Positions 27,501 through 35,378 are shown, numbered from the stretch's first letter. The stretch: DNA of 64,000 bases from Streptomyces sp. NBC_01551 (GCF_026339935.1 NZ_JAPEPX010000001.1:5917501-5981500); one strand, 5' to 3'. Made by a program: numbers and translations. Notes: generated by a model not told the origin, from the letters alone.

Positions 27501-28667
27501 CCTTTCGAACCGAGCCCTGAGCGCGTTCCCCAGGTTGCTGAGGTACCCGGCGCGGTTTGGGTGGCCGGCGGGGGTGGCCTCCACCGCCTCCCGGGAGACG
27601 TCGACGGCCGCGTCGAGGTCGGTCACGGCACCGGACCTTTCGAACCGGGCCCCCAGCGCGTTCCCGAGGTTGCTGAGGGCCGTGGCGCGGTTGGGGTGGC
27701 CGGCGGGCGCGGCCTCCACCGCCTCCCGGCCGGCCTTGATGGCCGCGTCCAGATCAGCCACCACACCCGACCCTTCGAAATAGGCCCCCAGCGCGTTCCC
27801 CAGGTTGCTGAGGTACCCGGCGCGGTCTGGGTGATCGGTGGGGGTGGCCTCCACCGCCTCCCGGAAGGCGTCGATGGCCGCGTCCAGATCAGCCACCGCA
27901 CCCAACCGTCTGAACCGGGCCCCCAGCGCGTTCCCGAGGTTGCTGAGGGCCGTGGCGCGGTTGGGGTGGCCGGCGGGCGCGGCCTCCACCGCCTCCCGGC
28001 CGGCCTTGATGGCCGCGTCCAGATCAGCCACCACACCCAACCGTTCGAACCGAGCCCTCAGCACGAGCACCAAGTTGATGAGACGCCCAGCGCGTTTGGG
28101 GTGGTCGGTGGGGGTGGCCTCCACCGCCTTCCGGCCGGCGTCGATGGCCGCGTCCAGATCGGCCACTGCACCCAACCGTTCGAACCGAGCCCTGAGCGCG
28201 AGCCCCAAGTTGTTGAGGTACACGGCGCAGCCGGGGTGGTCGGCCGGGGTGTAGATCAGGATGTGCTGCCACACACGAATGGTGGCGTCGACAACTGCGG
28301 GTTCGGGTGAGTCGACTACCCGTCTATGCATTGCGATGGCAGTGGCGACGGCGGCGTCGGCGAGCGAAGGGAGTAGCGGTTCGGGCAGCGCATCATCGGA
28401 AATGTCATGGACGAAGCAAAAGGTGAACATAGTCAGTGCGGTGTTCAAGTCCTCTTGGTCCCGGCCTTCGGGCGACGCCCGGTAGCGTTGCCAGTGCAGC
28501 CAGCCCAGGGAACACCGGCCTTCCACGTCCTGGTCGTCGAGGAGCCGGGTGAGGCGTTGGGCCTCGACCAGTGCGGCCGGGTCCAGCAACAGTGACAGGT
28601 CTTGCGCATCCTCGGCTTGGAGCAGGCGTGCCTGCACGGCTGCCATAAGTTCCTCACGCTCAGCCAC
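24519..28667 (-). CDS. Giant TPR-CHAT protease, copy A
   Basis: Encodes 1382 residues from GTG 28667. Residues 1-139 are a unique helical N-terminus. Residues 140-814 are fifteen near-identical 45-residue units of TPR type (pattern T-P-x-G-H-P-x-R-A-x-Y-L-S-N-L-G-N-A-L, then RFERLGAVADLDAAI). A helical linker leads to a C-terminal CHAT domain of the caspase/separase clan. The catalytic pair is intact: His1244 in FACHGE and Cys1288 in YLSACSTAL, followed by GFPHVIGTLWEIND. In known TPR-CHAT proteins the TPR part senses a partner and the peptidase cleaves a target. Divergent to it are a small protein and a membrane protein, its likely partners. A shorter paralogue lies at 32-35.4 kb. Confidence 0.92.
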   Translation of the reverse strand: MAEREELMAAVQARLLQAEDAQDLSLLLDPAALVEAQRLTRLLDDQDVEGRCSLGWLHWQRYRASPEGRDQEDLNTALTMFTFCFVHDISDDALPEPLLPSLADAAVATAIAMHRRVVDSPEPAVVDATIRVWQHILIYTPADHPGCAVYLNNLGLALRARFERLGAVADLDAAIDAGRKAVEATPTDHPKRAGRLINLVLVLRARFERLGVVADLDAAIKAGREAVEAAPAGHPNRATALSNLGNALGARFRRLGAVADLDAAIDAFREAVEATPTDHPDRAGYLSNLGNALGAYFEGSGVVADLDAAIKAGREAVEAAPAGHPNRATALSNLGNALGARFERSGAVTDLDAAVDVSREAVEATPAGHPNRAGYLSNLGNALRARFERLGAVADLDAAVDVSREAVEATPAGHPDRAMNLSKLGSALRFRFERSGAVTDLDAAVDVSREAVEATPAGHPDRAGYLSNLGNALVARYKRSGVVVDLNASTDAFREAVEATPAGHPDRADYLSNLGIALRIRFEGSGVVADLDAAVKSGREAVEATPACHPDRADYLSNLVLALRARFERLGTVTDLDTAINAGREALEATPVGHPNRAAYLTNLGGALVARFKRLGAVADMDAAIDAGRKAVEATPTDHPNRAMHLSNLGNALAVRFGRLGAVADLDAAIDAFREAVEATPAGHHNRAGYLSNLGTVLGARSGMLGAVADLDAAIDAGREAVEAAPVGHHKRAMYLNNLGIALIVRFEQLGAVADLDAAIQAGREAVEATPTDHPDRAMHLNNLGNALAVRFKRSGAVTDLDAAVRALVMATEVGSAAPSVRVSAGRAAGGLLASSDPGRAAGLLEGAVRLLPEVAPRGLDRPDQQELLGGLAGLAGDAAALVLADLSAPVDERAGRALGLLESGRVLLLAQVMATRGDLTDLRALHPDLAERFTELRDLLDQPPSSSVWFATADTGSGPEQAMEARDRRRVAAELDLVLEQIRGLKGFASFALPPTVDDLRGQAGQGPVVTFNVNDHRSDALLLTEQGVTIVALPDLTPAVVIDRIEAFHQALADSSDSDPDADRAGAQQRVREILAWLWDTAVGPVLDALGYTGPPADGQEWPRLWWASGGLLSLLPLHAAGHHTPRDDPGHQARTVLDRVVSSYTPTIGALRYARQHTALPPKRAQTLIVAMPSTPGLERQGRLPAVTHEAALLQARLPQPILLTEPDTDTGTTGAGDHTPTKAAVFTHLAEITIAHFACHGESHPTDPSQSRLLLHDWQQDPLTVASLTPVNLDYARLAYLSACSTALTRNPQLLDESIHLTAAFQLAGFPHVIGTLWEINDKHSADIADAFYTRLTDSEKNVDTVRAAHALHATIRSLRDQLPLTPSLWAAHLHAGA
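26226..28250 (-). repeat. Array of fifteen 135-bp coding repeats
   Basis: Codes for residues 140-814 of the TPR-CHAT protein. Each unit is exactly 135 bp (45 codons) with no spacers; neighbouring units are so alike at DNA level that slippage or unequal crossing-over would easily change the number. Most variable are the four residues around RFERLG/RFKRSG and the D-A-F/D-V-S/D-A-G stretch. Confidence 0.9.
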
Positions 28668-28686
28668 CCATCCCCCAATCAGTGTG

Positions 28687-28708
28687 TGCCCTCATCGCGA
28701 TGAGGGCA
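28687..28708. promoter_or_regulatory. Perfect 22-bp palindrome in the divergent promoter
   Basis: The half-site TGCCCTCATCG is followed directly by its exact inverse complement. It begins 20 bp upstream of the TPR-CHAT start and lies 95 bp before the partner operon, so a bound repressor could control both. In copy B the left half is kept and the right half is mutated. Confidence 0.6.
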
Positions 28709-28746
28709 GTTTCCAGCGTCGCGGGCACAGGACATCCACTATGTCC

Positions 28747-28756
28747 GTAATATCAC
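28747..28756. promoter_or_regulatory. GTAATATCAC motif, copy A promoter
   Basis: GTAATATCAC preceded by TGTCC is kept at the same place in copy B (35455-35464) although the surrounding intergenic bases have diverged. It differs by one base from the palindrome GTGATATCAC at 44651 and 58064. Confidence 0.4.
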
Positions 28757-28802
28757 CAATGACTGCAGGCTCCCAGTTACCGAAGACCAAAAGGGGACAA
28801 CG

Positions 28803-29222
28803 ATGGGCGCAGCCACCGACCCGCCCGACGACCACATCGGCCCGGCGTTGGCCTACGTATGCCAGCGGCTGGACTACCTGGACGGCCTCCTAAGCCCCGC
28901 CCAGGGCACCGGGGGCGACTCACCCGAGCTACGCTCCCTCACGGACGCCGTTACCGCTGCCCAGCGACCCGGCCTGAGTGAACTCCGGGGCCTGCTGCAA
29001 GCACTCCACCAAGCAGTCCAGGCCGCAGGCGACCCGCTGGGCGTGTGGCAAGCACCCGCACAGCGGAGCCTTCATCTGCCGGGCATCTCCGGCGACACTC
29101 CGTTCGAGGCGATCTATCTGTGTCCGCTCGGCCGGTGTGCGGGACGCCGTCCCGACCGGGCCACCGTGTTCCCGCTGATTTGCACGCTCACCGGCCGGGA
29201 GCTGGAACGGACGATCCTGTGA
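28803..29222 (+). CDS. Small Cys-motif protein, partner of TPR-CHAT A
   Basis: Encodes 139 residues from ATG 28803 with GGGGA upstream. The first 80 residues are helical (ALAYVCQRLDYLDGLLSPAQ; LSELRGLLQALHQAVQAAG). The C-terminal 50 contain FEAIYLCPLGRCAGRRPDR and FPLICTLTGRELER, that is Cys-x4-Cys and a third Cys, which could be a zinc or redox site. I do not recognise the family. It is divergent from the TPR-CHAT gene, with the palindrome in between, and 19 bp upstream of the membrane-protein gene. Its first 70 codons are also present, truncated, beside copy B. It may be the protease's adaptor, regulator or substrate; that is inference. Confidence 0.75.
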   Translation: MGAATDPPDDHIGPALAYVCQRLDYLDGLLSPAQGTGGDSPELRSLTDAVTAAQRPGLSELRGLLQALHQAVQAAGDPLGVWQAPAQRSLHLPGISGDTPFEAIYLCPLGRCAGRRPDRATVFPLICTLTGRELERTIL

Positions 29223-29241
29223 TTGCATCGGAGACGGCCAG

Positions 29242-30210
29242 GTGAGCGGGTTTTGGTCCGGACTCGCCGGCAAACTCGCCGAACGCTGGCTCACCCTGCT
29301 TGTCCTGCCCGGCGCCTTCTATCTCGCCACCGCCGCCACCGCCCACGCCCTGGGCTGGGCGCACGCCCTGGACCTGCCCCAACTCATCGACTCGATCACC
29401 ACCTTGTCGAAGAACCCCATTGCGACCAACGTCGGCGGACAGATCGTCCTGCTCGCCGCCATCCTCACGGCTGCCGCTGCGGTCGGCATGGCCGCCCAAG
29501 CCCTCGCCTCCGTGGTGGAACGCGTCACTCTCGCTGCCGACTGGCGGACCTGGCCACGCCCCCTACGCCGAGTCGCCGAGCAGCAGACCAACCGACGCCG
29601 CAAGGCGTGGACCGCAGCTCACGCGACCTACCACCAGCTCCTCGCCGCCGCGGAAGCAGCCCGCGCCGCCGACGGCACCCAACTCCCCGACAACCACGAT
29701 GAGCTCACGGTCGCCACAGACAAGCGGCACGCCGCCGACCGGCAACGGACCCACATCGGGCTGGAGGAACCCGACCGGCCCACCTGGAGCGGCGACCGGC
29801 TCCATGCCGTCGCCGTGCGCGTGCACCGCGACTTGCACCTCAACCTGCCGATCGTGTGGCCATACCTCTGGACGGTCCTGCCCGAAAACGCACGCACCGA
29901 CCTGACAACCGCTCGCACGGCCCTCACCAAAGCCACGACCCTCACTGCCTGGGCCCTCCTCTACCTCCCCCTCACCCTCGTGTGGTGGCCCGCCCTCCCT
30001 CTCTCCGCAGGAATTGCCCTCACCGGCTGGCGGAAGACTCGCACTAGCACCGACACCTACGCCCAACTCCTCGAAGCCACCATCCAGCTCCACCTCACCA
30101 CCCTCGCCACCCAACTCGGCATCCCCCACACCGCGGGCCCCAACCCTGCCCTCGGTGACACCCTCACCTACCACCTCCGCACACAACCTCCCGCACCAAG
30201 CCCTTGCTGA
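29242..30210 (+). CDS. Four-helix membrane protein, partner of TPR-CHAT A
   Basis: Encodes 322 residues from GTG 29242 with GGAG eight bases upstream. Two hydrophobic helices lie near the N-terminus (LTLLVLPGAFYLATAATAHA; IVLLAAILTAAAAVGMAAQA) and a pair near the C-terminus (WALLYLPLTLVWWPALPLSA). Between them is a hydrophilic, helical stretch of about 140 residues with many Arg and His. No enzyme motif or known family is recognised. Together with the upstream small protein it forms a two-gene operon divergent from the TPR-CHAT protease. In conflict systems such membrane proteins are often the toxic end-effector released by proteolysis, but nothing in this sequence proves that. No copy exists beside TPR-CHAT B. 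Confidence 0.78.
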   Translation: MSGFWSGLAGKLAERWLTLLVLPGAFYLATAATAHALGWAHALDLPQLIDSITTLSKNPIATNVGGQIVLLAAILTAAAAVGMAAQALASVVERVTLAADWRTWPRPLRRVAEQQTNRRRKAWTAAHATYHQLLAAAEAARAADGTQLPDNHDELTVATDKRHAADRQRTHIGLEEPDRPTWSGDRLHAVAVRVHRDLHLNLPIVWPYLWTVLPENARTDLTTARTALTKATTLTAWALLYLPLTLVWWPALPLSAGIALTGWRKTRTSTDTYAQLLEATIQLHLTTLATQLGIPHTAGPNPALGDTLTYHLRTQPPAPSPC

Positions 30211-30478
30211 CATCCATCATCAGTAGACCCTCATGCCACCGACCAGGACTCCTGGGCCTGGCACCCCGGTCCGTCCAAAATCAAGGGCCGCCCGCTTCGC
30301 CAGCCACACCACCGCCGATGCACGAAGACAAGCCGTCGCTGGCTCTGGATATCGCCACAGAACGCCCCAAAAGACCACAAGAGATCGCTAACAGACGTTC
30401 GCAGACCACAGCTAGTGCGCATCGAAACGCGGATTTGCGCGCTCACTGCGCATCATCCGCCGACAGTGCGCATCAAGA
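30211..30478. other. Intergenic region with three TGCGCATC repeats
   Basis: No supportable gene. Three direct copies of TGCGCATC occur at 30416-30423, 30447-30454 and 30467-30474, at 31- and 20-bp intervals. The last copy overlaps the target site in which the insertion sequence landed. Confidence 0.5.
30471..30478. repeat. 8-bp target duplication, left
   Basis: CATCAAGA immediately before the insertion sequence is repeated at 31878-31885 immediately after it. Confidence 0.85.
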
Positions 30479-31877
30479 GAGCGTGTCTGAAAGATCGTGT
30501 AAGTCCGTGATGTGACAGCCTGGCCCGGGGCTCGGCCTCGGGCCCTTGGGCCGGGCGGATCGGACGAGTCATGGCGGACAAAGACGAAGCGGCCGCGTCC
30601 GTGGCCGGCGACAAGACGGTCGATGAGGTCGTCCAGCGGTTGCTGGACAAGGCTGATGCCTCCGGGGCGGCCCTGCTGGGTGAGGGCGGGCTGCTGACGG
30701 AGGTCACCAAGGCTGTTCTGGAGCGTGCTCTGGAAGCCGAGATGAGTGAACATCTCGGCTACGAGCGTGGAGATTCCGCAGGTCACGGGTCGGGGAACTC
30801 GCGCAACGGGACGTCATCCAAGACGGTCCTGACCGATGCCGGCGCGGTCACTTTGGCGGTGCCCAGGGACCGCAACGGCGAGTTCGAACCGCGGCTGGTC
30901 CCGAAGAACGCCCGCCGGCTGGCGGGGTTCAATGACCGGATCCTCTCGCTCTACGCCCGCGGGATGAGCGTGCGGGACATCCGCTCCCACCTCGCGCAGA
31001 TCTACGGGGTCGAGGTCAGTCCCGATCTGATCAGCAAGGTCACCGATGCCGTGATCGACGAGCTCGTGACCTGGCAGAACCGGCCCCTGGATGCGGTCTG
31101 GCCGATCATCTACATCGACGCTTTGTGGGTGAAGATCCGGTCCGGTTCAGTGACCTCGAAGCCCGTCTATCTGGCCGTCGGCGTGGACATGGACGGTCGC
31201 AAGGACGTCCTCGGTCTGTGGGTCGGAGCCGAGGGCGAAGGCGCCACCACCTGGATGGCAGTCCTGTCGGAGCTGCGGAACCGGGGCATCGAGGACGTCT
31301 GCATCGTCGTCTGCGACGGGTTGAAGGGCCTGCCCGACGCGGTCACCGCGACCTGGCCCAAGGCCACCGTCCAAACGTGCGTGATCCACCTGACCAGAGC
31401 CTCGCTCAGGCTGTCGTCTGTGCGGGACCACCCGAAACTGGTGCCGTCCCTGAAGGCCATCTACACGGCCCCCACCGAGCAGGCCGCCGAACAGGCCCTT
31501 GACGTGTTTGAGGCCTCTGAGCTGGGCGAACGCTACCCGGCGATCGTGCGGACCTGGCGGTCGGCCTGGCCGGAGTTCACACCTTACCTGGCGTTTCCGC
31601 CGGCCATAAGGACGGTGGTCTACTCCACGAACATGGTCGAGTCCATGAACGCCCGCCTCCGCAAAGCCACCCGCAACCGCGGCCACTTCCCCTCGGAGCA
31701 GGCCGCGTTGAAGGTTCTCTACCTCGCGGTCCGCGAACAGATCAACCCCAAAGCGCGCGACGCGAACCACGTCGCCGCACACTGGAAAGAGGCACTGAAC
31801 CAGTTCTCACTCTTCTTCGAGGACCGGCTCAGCATCCAATGAAATCAGCCGACTTACACAAGATCGCTGACACGCCC
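30479..31877 (+). mobile_element. Complete IS256-family insertion sequence, 1399 bp
   Basis: The ends are 26-bp imperfect inverted repeats with 19 matches: 30479-30504 begins GAGCGTGTC and ends GTGTAAGT; the complement of 31852-31877 begins GGGCGTGTC and ends GTGTAAGT. Flanking CATCAAGA duplications are 8 bp, normal for IS256. The single transposase gene is intact, so the element may still be mobile. It lies between the two TPR-CHAT copies. Confidence 0.93.
30571..31842 (+). CDS. IS256-family transposase
   Basis: Encodes 423 residues, full length for a Mutator-type (IS256) transposase. The start region MADKDEAAASVAGDKTVDEV precedes the family's LERALEAEMSEHLGYERG segment. The DDE catalytic residues are visible: Asp in YIDALWVKIR, Asp in VVCDGLKGLPDAV, and Glu in TNMVESMNARLRKATRNRG, the last being the IS256 signature. 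CVIHLTRASLR lies between the second Asp and the Glu as expected. No frameshift or internal stop. It catalyses cut/copy-and-paste movement of the element that contains it. Confidence 0.95.
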   Translation: MADKDEAAASVAGDKTVDEVVQRLLDKADASGAALLGEGGLLTEVTKAVLERALEAEMSEHLGYERGDSAGHGSGNSRNGTSSKTVLTDAGAVTLAVPRDRNGEFEPRLVPKNARRLAGFNDRILSLYARGMSVRDIRSHLAQIYGVEVSPDLISKVTDAVIDELVTWQNRPLDAVWPIIYIDALWVKIRSGSVTSKPVYLAVGVDMDGRKDVLGLWVGAEGEGATTWMAVLSELRNRGIEDVCIVVCDGLKGLPDAVTATWPKATVQTCVIHLTRASLRLSSVRDHPKLVPSLKAIYTAPTEQAAEQALDVFEASELGERYPAIVRTWRSAWPEFTPYLAFPPAIRTVVYSTNMVESMNARLRKATRNRGHFPSEQAALKVLYLAVREQINPKARDANHVAAHWKEALNQFSLFFEDRLSIQ

Positions 31878-31885
31878 CATCAAGA
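31878..31885. repeat. 8-bp target duplication, right
   Basis: Second copy of CATCAAGA, directly adjoining the right end of the insertion sequence. Confidence 0.85.
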
Positions 31886-32048
31886 CGCGGACCCTACACC
31901 GCTGTAGGATCCGCGAATCCGTGAGCACTGGTTCCTGCGGAAGCGTCGGAATCCGGGCGAGGTGCGCACTGCCCGTGTCGGTGGATGGTGCGCATTCGGG
32001 GCTGCTGACTGACGGTGTCGGTGAGCCCAGGAGGCGGGGGCGTTGGTA

Positions 32049-35000
32049 TCAGGCGCCAGCGTGTAGGTGAGCGGCCCACAGGGATGGAGTAAGGGGCAGC
32101 TGGTCGCGCAGGCTGCGGATGGTGGCGTGCAGGGCGTGCGCGGCCCGGCCTGTGTCCACGTTCTTTTCGCTGTCGGTGAGGCGTGCATAGAAGGCGTCGG
32201 TGATGTCGGCGGAGTATTCGTCGTTGATCTCCCAGAGGGTGCCGATGACGTGGGGGAAGCCGGCGAGCTGGAATGCTGCGGTCAGATGGATGGACTCGTC
32301 CAGCAGCTGCGGGCTCTGCGCGAGGGCAGTGGAGCAGGCCGACAGGTAGGCCAGGCTGGCGTAGTCGAGGTTGACCGGGGTGAGGCTGGCGACGGTGAGC
32401 GGATCCTGCTGCCAGTCGTGCAGGAGCAGCAGGCTTTGGGAGGGGTCGGTCGGGTGGCTGGCACCGTGGCAGGCGAAGTGGGCGATCGTGCTCTTGGCTA
32501 GGTGGGTGAACACCGCTGCCTTCGTTGGAATTGGATCCCTCGCCCCGGTGGCATCGGTATCGGATTCGGTGAGCAGGATCGGCCGGGGCAGCCGGGCCTG
32601 CAGCAGGGCAGCTTCGCGAGCCACGGCCGACAGTCCGCCTTGCCCTTCCAAGCCGGGGGTGGACGGCATGGCGACGATGAGTGCCTGAGCTCGCTCGGAC
32701 GGGGGTGCGGTGTGTTGGCGGGCATAGCGGAGGGCGCCAATGGTGGGGGTGTAGGAGGACACGACCCGGTCCAGGACCGTCCGGGTCCGGTGGCCCGGGT
32801 CGTCGCGCGGGGTGTGGTGGCCGGCGGCGTGCAGGGGCAGCAGGCTGAGCAGACCGCCGGACGCCCACCACACCCGTGGCCACTCCTGCCCGTCGGCAGG
32901 AGGCCCGGTGTAGCCGAGTGCATCTAGGACCGGGCCGACGGCCGTGTCCCACAGCCAGGCCAGGATCTCGCGCACCCGCTGCTGAGCTGCGGCCCGGTCG
33001 GCGTCGGGATCAGGATCGCTGCTGTCGGCCAGGGCTTGGTGGAAGGCCTCGATCCGGTCGATGACCACCGCAGGTGTCATGCCAGGAAGGGCCACGATGG
33101 TGACGCCCTGCTCGGTGAGGAGCAGGGCATCGCTGTGGTAGTGATTGACATTGAACGTCACCACCGGCCCCTGCCCAGCCTGCCCGCGCAAGTCCTCGAC
33201 CGTCGGCGGGAGGGCGAAAGAGGCGAACCCCTCCAGGTTGCGGATCTGCTCCAGCACTACGCCCAGCTCAGCCGCGACCGTTCGCCGGTCCCGTGCCTCC
33301 ATAGCGTGTTCAGGAGCCGACCCGGCGTCAGCCCTGGCGAACCAGCCGGAGCTGGATGGTGGATGGTCGAGCAGATGGCGGAACTCTGTGAACCGTTCTG
33401 CCAGATCCGGATGCAGCGCACGCAGGTCAGTGAGATCACCCCGGGTCGCCATCACCTGTGCCAGCAGGAGCACCCGACCCGACTCCAGCAACCCCAACGC
33501 CCGGCCCGCCCGCTCATCCACCGGAGCGGACACGTCGGCCAGCACCAACGCCGCCGCATCCCCGGCCAGCCCAGCCAACTCGCCCAGCAACTCCTGCTGA
33601 TCCGACCGGTCCAGGCCCCGCGGTGCCACCTCCGGCAGCAACCGCACGGCATCCTCCAACAACCCAGCGGCACGCAGCGGATCCGACGAAGCCAACAAGC
33701 CACCCGCTGCACGCCCCGCCCGGACGCGCACCGACGGCGCAGCCGAACCCACCTCCATAGCCATCACCAGCGCCTTCACAGCCGCGTCGAGGTCGGTCAC
33801 GGCACCAGACCGTTCGAACCTGGTCCGCAGGGCGTTCCCCAGGTTCCTGAGGTATACGGCGCGGTCTGGGTGGTCGGTGGGGGTGGCCTCGACCGCCTCC
33901 CGGCCGACCCTGACGGCCTCGTCCAGATCCGCCACGACACCCAACCGGCCGAACCGGGCCTGTAGCGCGCCTCCCAGATTGCTGAGACGCCCAGCGCGAT
34001 CTGGGTGGTCAGTGGGGGTGGCCTCAACCACCCGCTGGCCGACCGCAACGGCCTCGTCCAGATCCGCCGCGGCACCCAACCGGCCGAACCGGAACCGCAG
34101 GGTGTTCCCCAGTTCGCTGAGGTACGCGGCGCGGCCGGGGTGATCAGTGGGGATGGCTTCGACCGCCTCCCTGCCGAGCGCGACGGCCGCATCCAGATCT
34201 GCCGCAACACCCAACAGCCCGGACCGGCCCAACGCGCCCCCCAGGTTGCTGAGGTACATGGCGCGGTCTGGGTGGCCGGTTGGGGTGGCCTCGACCGCCT
34301 CCCGGCCGACCCTGACGGCCTCGTCCAGATCCGCCACGGCACCCAACCGGTCAAACCGGGCCCCCAACGCGTTGCCCAGGTTGTTGAGGTACGCGCCGCG
34401 GTCTGGGTGGTCGGTTGGGGTGGCCTCGACCGCCTCCCGGCTGACCCTGACGGCCTCGTCCAGATCCGCCGCAGCACCCAACCGGTCAAACCGGGCCCCC
34501 AACGCGCTCCCCAGGTTGCTGAGGTACATGGCGCGGTCTGGGTGGCCTGCAGGGGAATCCTTAACCGCCTCCCGGCCGACCCTGACGGCCTCGTCCAGAT
34601 CCGCCGCAGCACCCAACCACTCGAACCGGATCCCCAACACACTCACCAGGTTACTGAGGTACATGGCGCGGTTGGGGTGGCCGGTTGGGGTGGCCTCGAC
34701 CGCCTCCCGGCCGACCCTGACGGCCTCGTCCAGATCCGCCACGGCACCCAACCACTCGAACCGGATCCGCAGGGCGATCCCCAGGTTACTGAGGCACATG
34801 GCGCGGTTGGGGTGGCCGGTTGGGGTGGCCTCGACCGCCTCCCGGCCGACCCTGACGGCCTCGTCCAGATCCGCCGCAGCACCCAACCACTCGAACCGGG
34901 CCCCCAACGCGCTCCCCAAGTTGCTGAGAAAGGTGGCGCGGTCGGGATGGTCAGCTGGGGTGTGGACCAGGATGTGTTGCCACAGGCGGGTGGTGGCGTT

Positions 35001-35378
35001 GATAGCTGCGGGTTCGGGTGAGTCAAGTACCCGTTGATGCATTGCGACGGCAGTGGCCACGGCGGCGTCGGCGAGCAAGGGGAGCAGCGGTTCGGGCAGC
35101 ACCTCATCGGAAATGTCATGGACGAAACAAGATGTGAACATAGCCAGCGCCGCGTTCAAGTCCTCTTGGTTCACACCTTCGGGCAGCGTTCGGTAACGGT
35201 TCCAGTGCAGCCAGCCCAGAAGATGCCGGCCTTCCACGTCCTGGTCGTCGAGGAGTCGAGCGAGGTGTTCGGCTTCGATCAGTGCGGCAGGGTCCAGCAG
35301 CAGCGACAGATCTTGTGCACCCTGGGCGTGGAGCAGGCGTGCCTGCACGGCTGCCAGGAGTTCCTCGCGCTCAGCCAC
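32049..35378 (-). CDS. Giant TPR-CHAT protease, copy B
   Basis: Encodes 1109 residues from GTG 35378, the codon equivalent to the start of copy A (an in-frame TTG lies at 35390). N-terminus (1-139) and C-terminal CHAT domain are close to copy A over their whole length. The TPR part, residues 140-543, has only nine units, one of them 44 instead of 45 residues, with the variant pattern ADLDEAVRVGREAVEA rather than ADLDAAIDAGREAVEA. The catalytic pair His971 (FACHGA) and Cys1015 (YLSACSTAL) is intact, so the enzyme may be active. Unlike copy A it has no intact partner genes and a damaged promoter palindrome, so it may have a new role or depend on the copy A partners. Confidence 0.9.
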   Translation of the reverse strand: MAEREELLAAVQARLLHAQGAQDLSLLLDPAALIEAEHLARLLDDQDVEGRHLLGWLHWNRYRTLPEGVNQEDLNAALAMFTSCFVHDISDEVLPEPLLPLLADAAVATAVAMHQRVLDSPEPAAINATTRLWQHILVHTPADHPDRATFLSNLGSALGARFEWLGAAADLDEAVRVGREAVEATPTGHPNRAMCLSNLGIALRIRFEWLGAVADLDEAVRVGREAVEATPTGHPNRAMYLSNLVSVLGIRFEWLGAAADLDEAVRVGREAVKDSPAGHPDRAMYLSNLGSALGARFDRLGAAADLDEAVRVSREAVEATPTDHPDRGAYLNNLGNALGARFDRLGAVADLDEAVRVGREAVEATPTGHPDRAMYLSNLGGALGRSGLLGVAADLDAAVALGREAVEAIPTDHPGRAAYLSELGNTLRFRFGRLGAAADLDEAVAVGQRVVEATPTDHPDRAGRLSNLGGALQARFGRLGVVADLDEAVRVGREAVEATPTDHPDRAVYLRNLGNALRTRFERSGAVTDLDAAVKALVMAMEVGSAAPSVRVRAGRAAGGLLASSDPLRAAGLLEDAVRLLPEVAPRGLDRSDQQELLGELAGLAGDAAALVLADVSAPVDERAGRALGLLESGRVLLLAQVMATRGDLTDLRALHPDLAERFTEFRHLLDHPPSSSGWFARADAGSAPEHAMEARDRRTVAAELGVVLEQIRNLEGFASFALPPTVEDLRGQAGQGPVVTFNVNHYHSDALLLTEQGVTIVALPGMTPAVVIDRIEAFHQALADSSDPDPDADRAAAQQRVREILAWLWDTAVGPVLDALGYTGPPADGQEWPRVWWASGGLLSLLPLHAAGHHTPRDDPGHRTRTVLDRVVSSYTPTIGALRYARQHTAPPSERAQALIVAMPSTPGLEGQGGLSAVAREAALLQARLPRPILLTESDTDATGARDPIPTKAAVFTHLAKSTIAHFACHGASHPTDPSQSLLLLHDWQQDPLTVASLTPVNLDYASLAYLSACSTALAQSPQLLDESIHLTAAFQLAGFPHVIGTLWEINDEYSADITDAFYARLTDSEKNVDTGRAAHALHATIRSLRDQLPLTPSLWAAHLHAGA
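33750..34961 (-). repeat. Array of nine 135-bp coding repeats (one of 132 bp)
   Basis: Codes for residues 140-543 of TPR-CHAT B. The sixth unit lacks one codon (GGALGRSGLLG). Units resemble each other more than they resemble those of copy A, as if each array had been homogenised after the duplication. Confidence 0.85.

Larger units (their letters stand above)
24375..29014. repeat. Long duplicated segment, copy A
   Basis: Aligns by eye with 31903-35767, from TGTAGG next to the methyltransferase remnant, through the whole TPR-CHAT gene and the divergent promoter, to CTCCACCAAGC inside the small partner gene. Copy A is about 775 bp longer, mostly because its TPR array has six more 135-bp units. 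Outside the segment the two flanks are unrelated. Confidence 0.85.

Noticed and set aside
26226..28250. Regular 135-bp repeats considered as a CRISPR or satellite array
   Set aside because: Units abut without spacers and keep one open frame coding for TPR-type helices.
26478..28310. Plus-strand frame of 610 codons opposite the TPR array
   Set aside because: It is the regular antisense shadow of the 135-bp repeats (repeated AGGGGLHRLP-type units), without a start signal.
34005..35021. Plus-strand repetitive frames opposite TPR-CHAT B
   Set aside because: Antisense shadows of the second repeat array.
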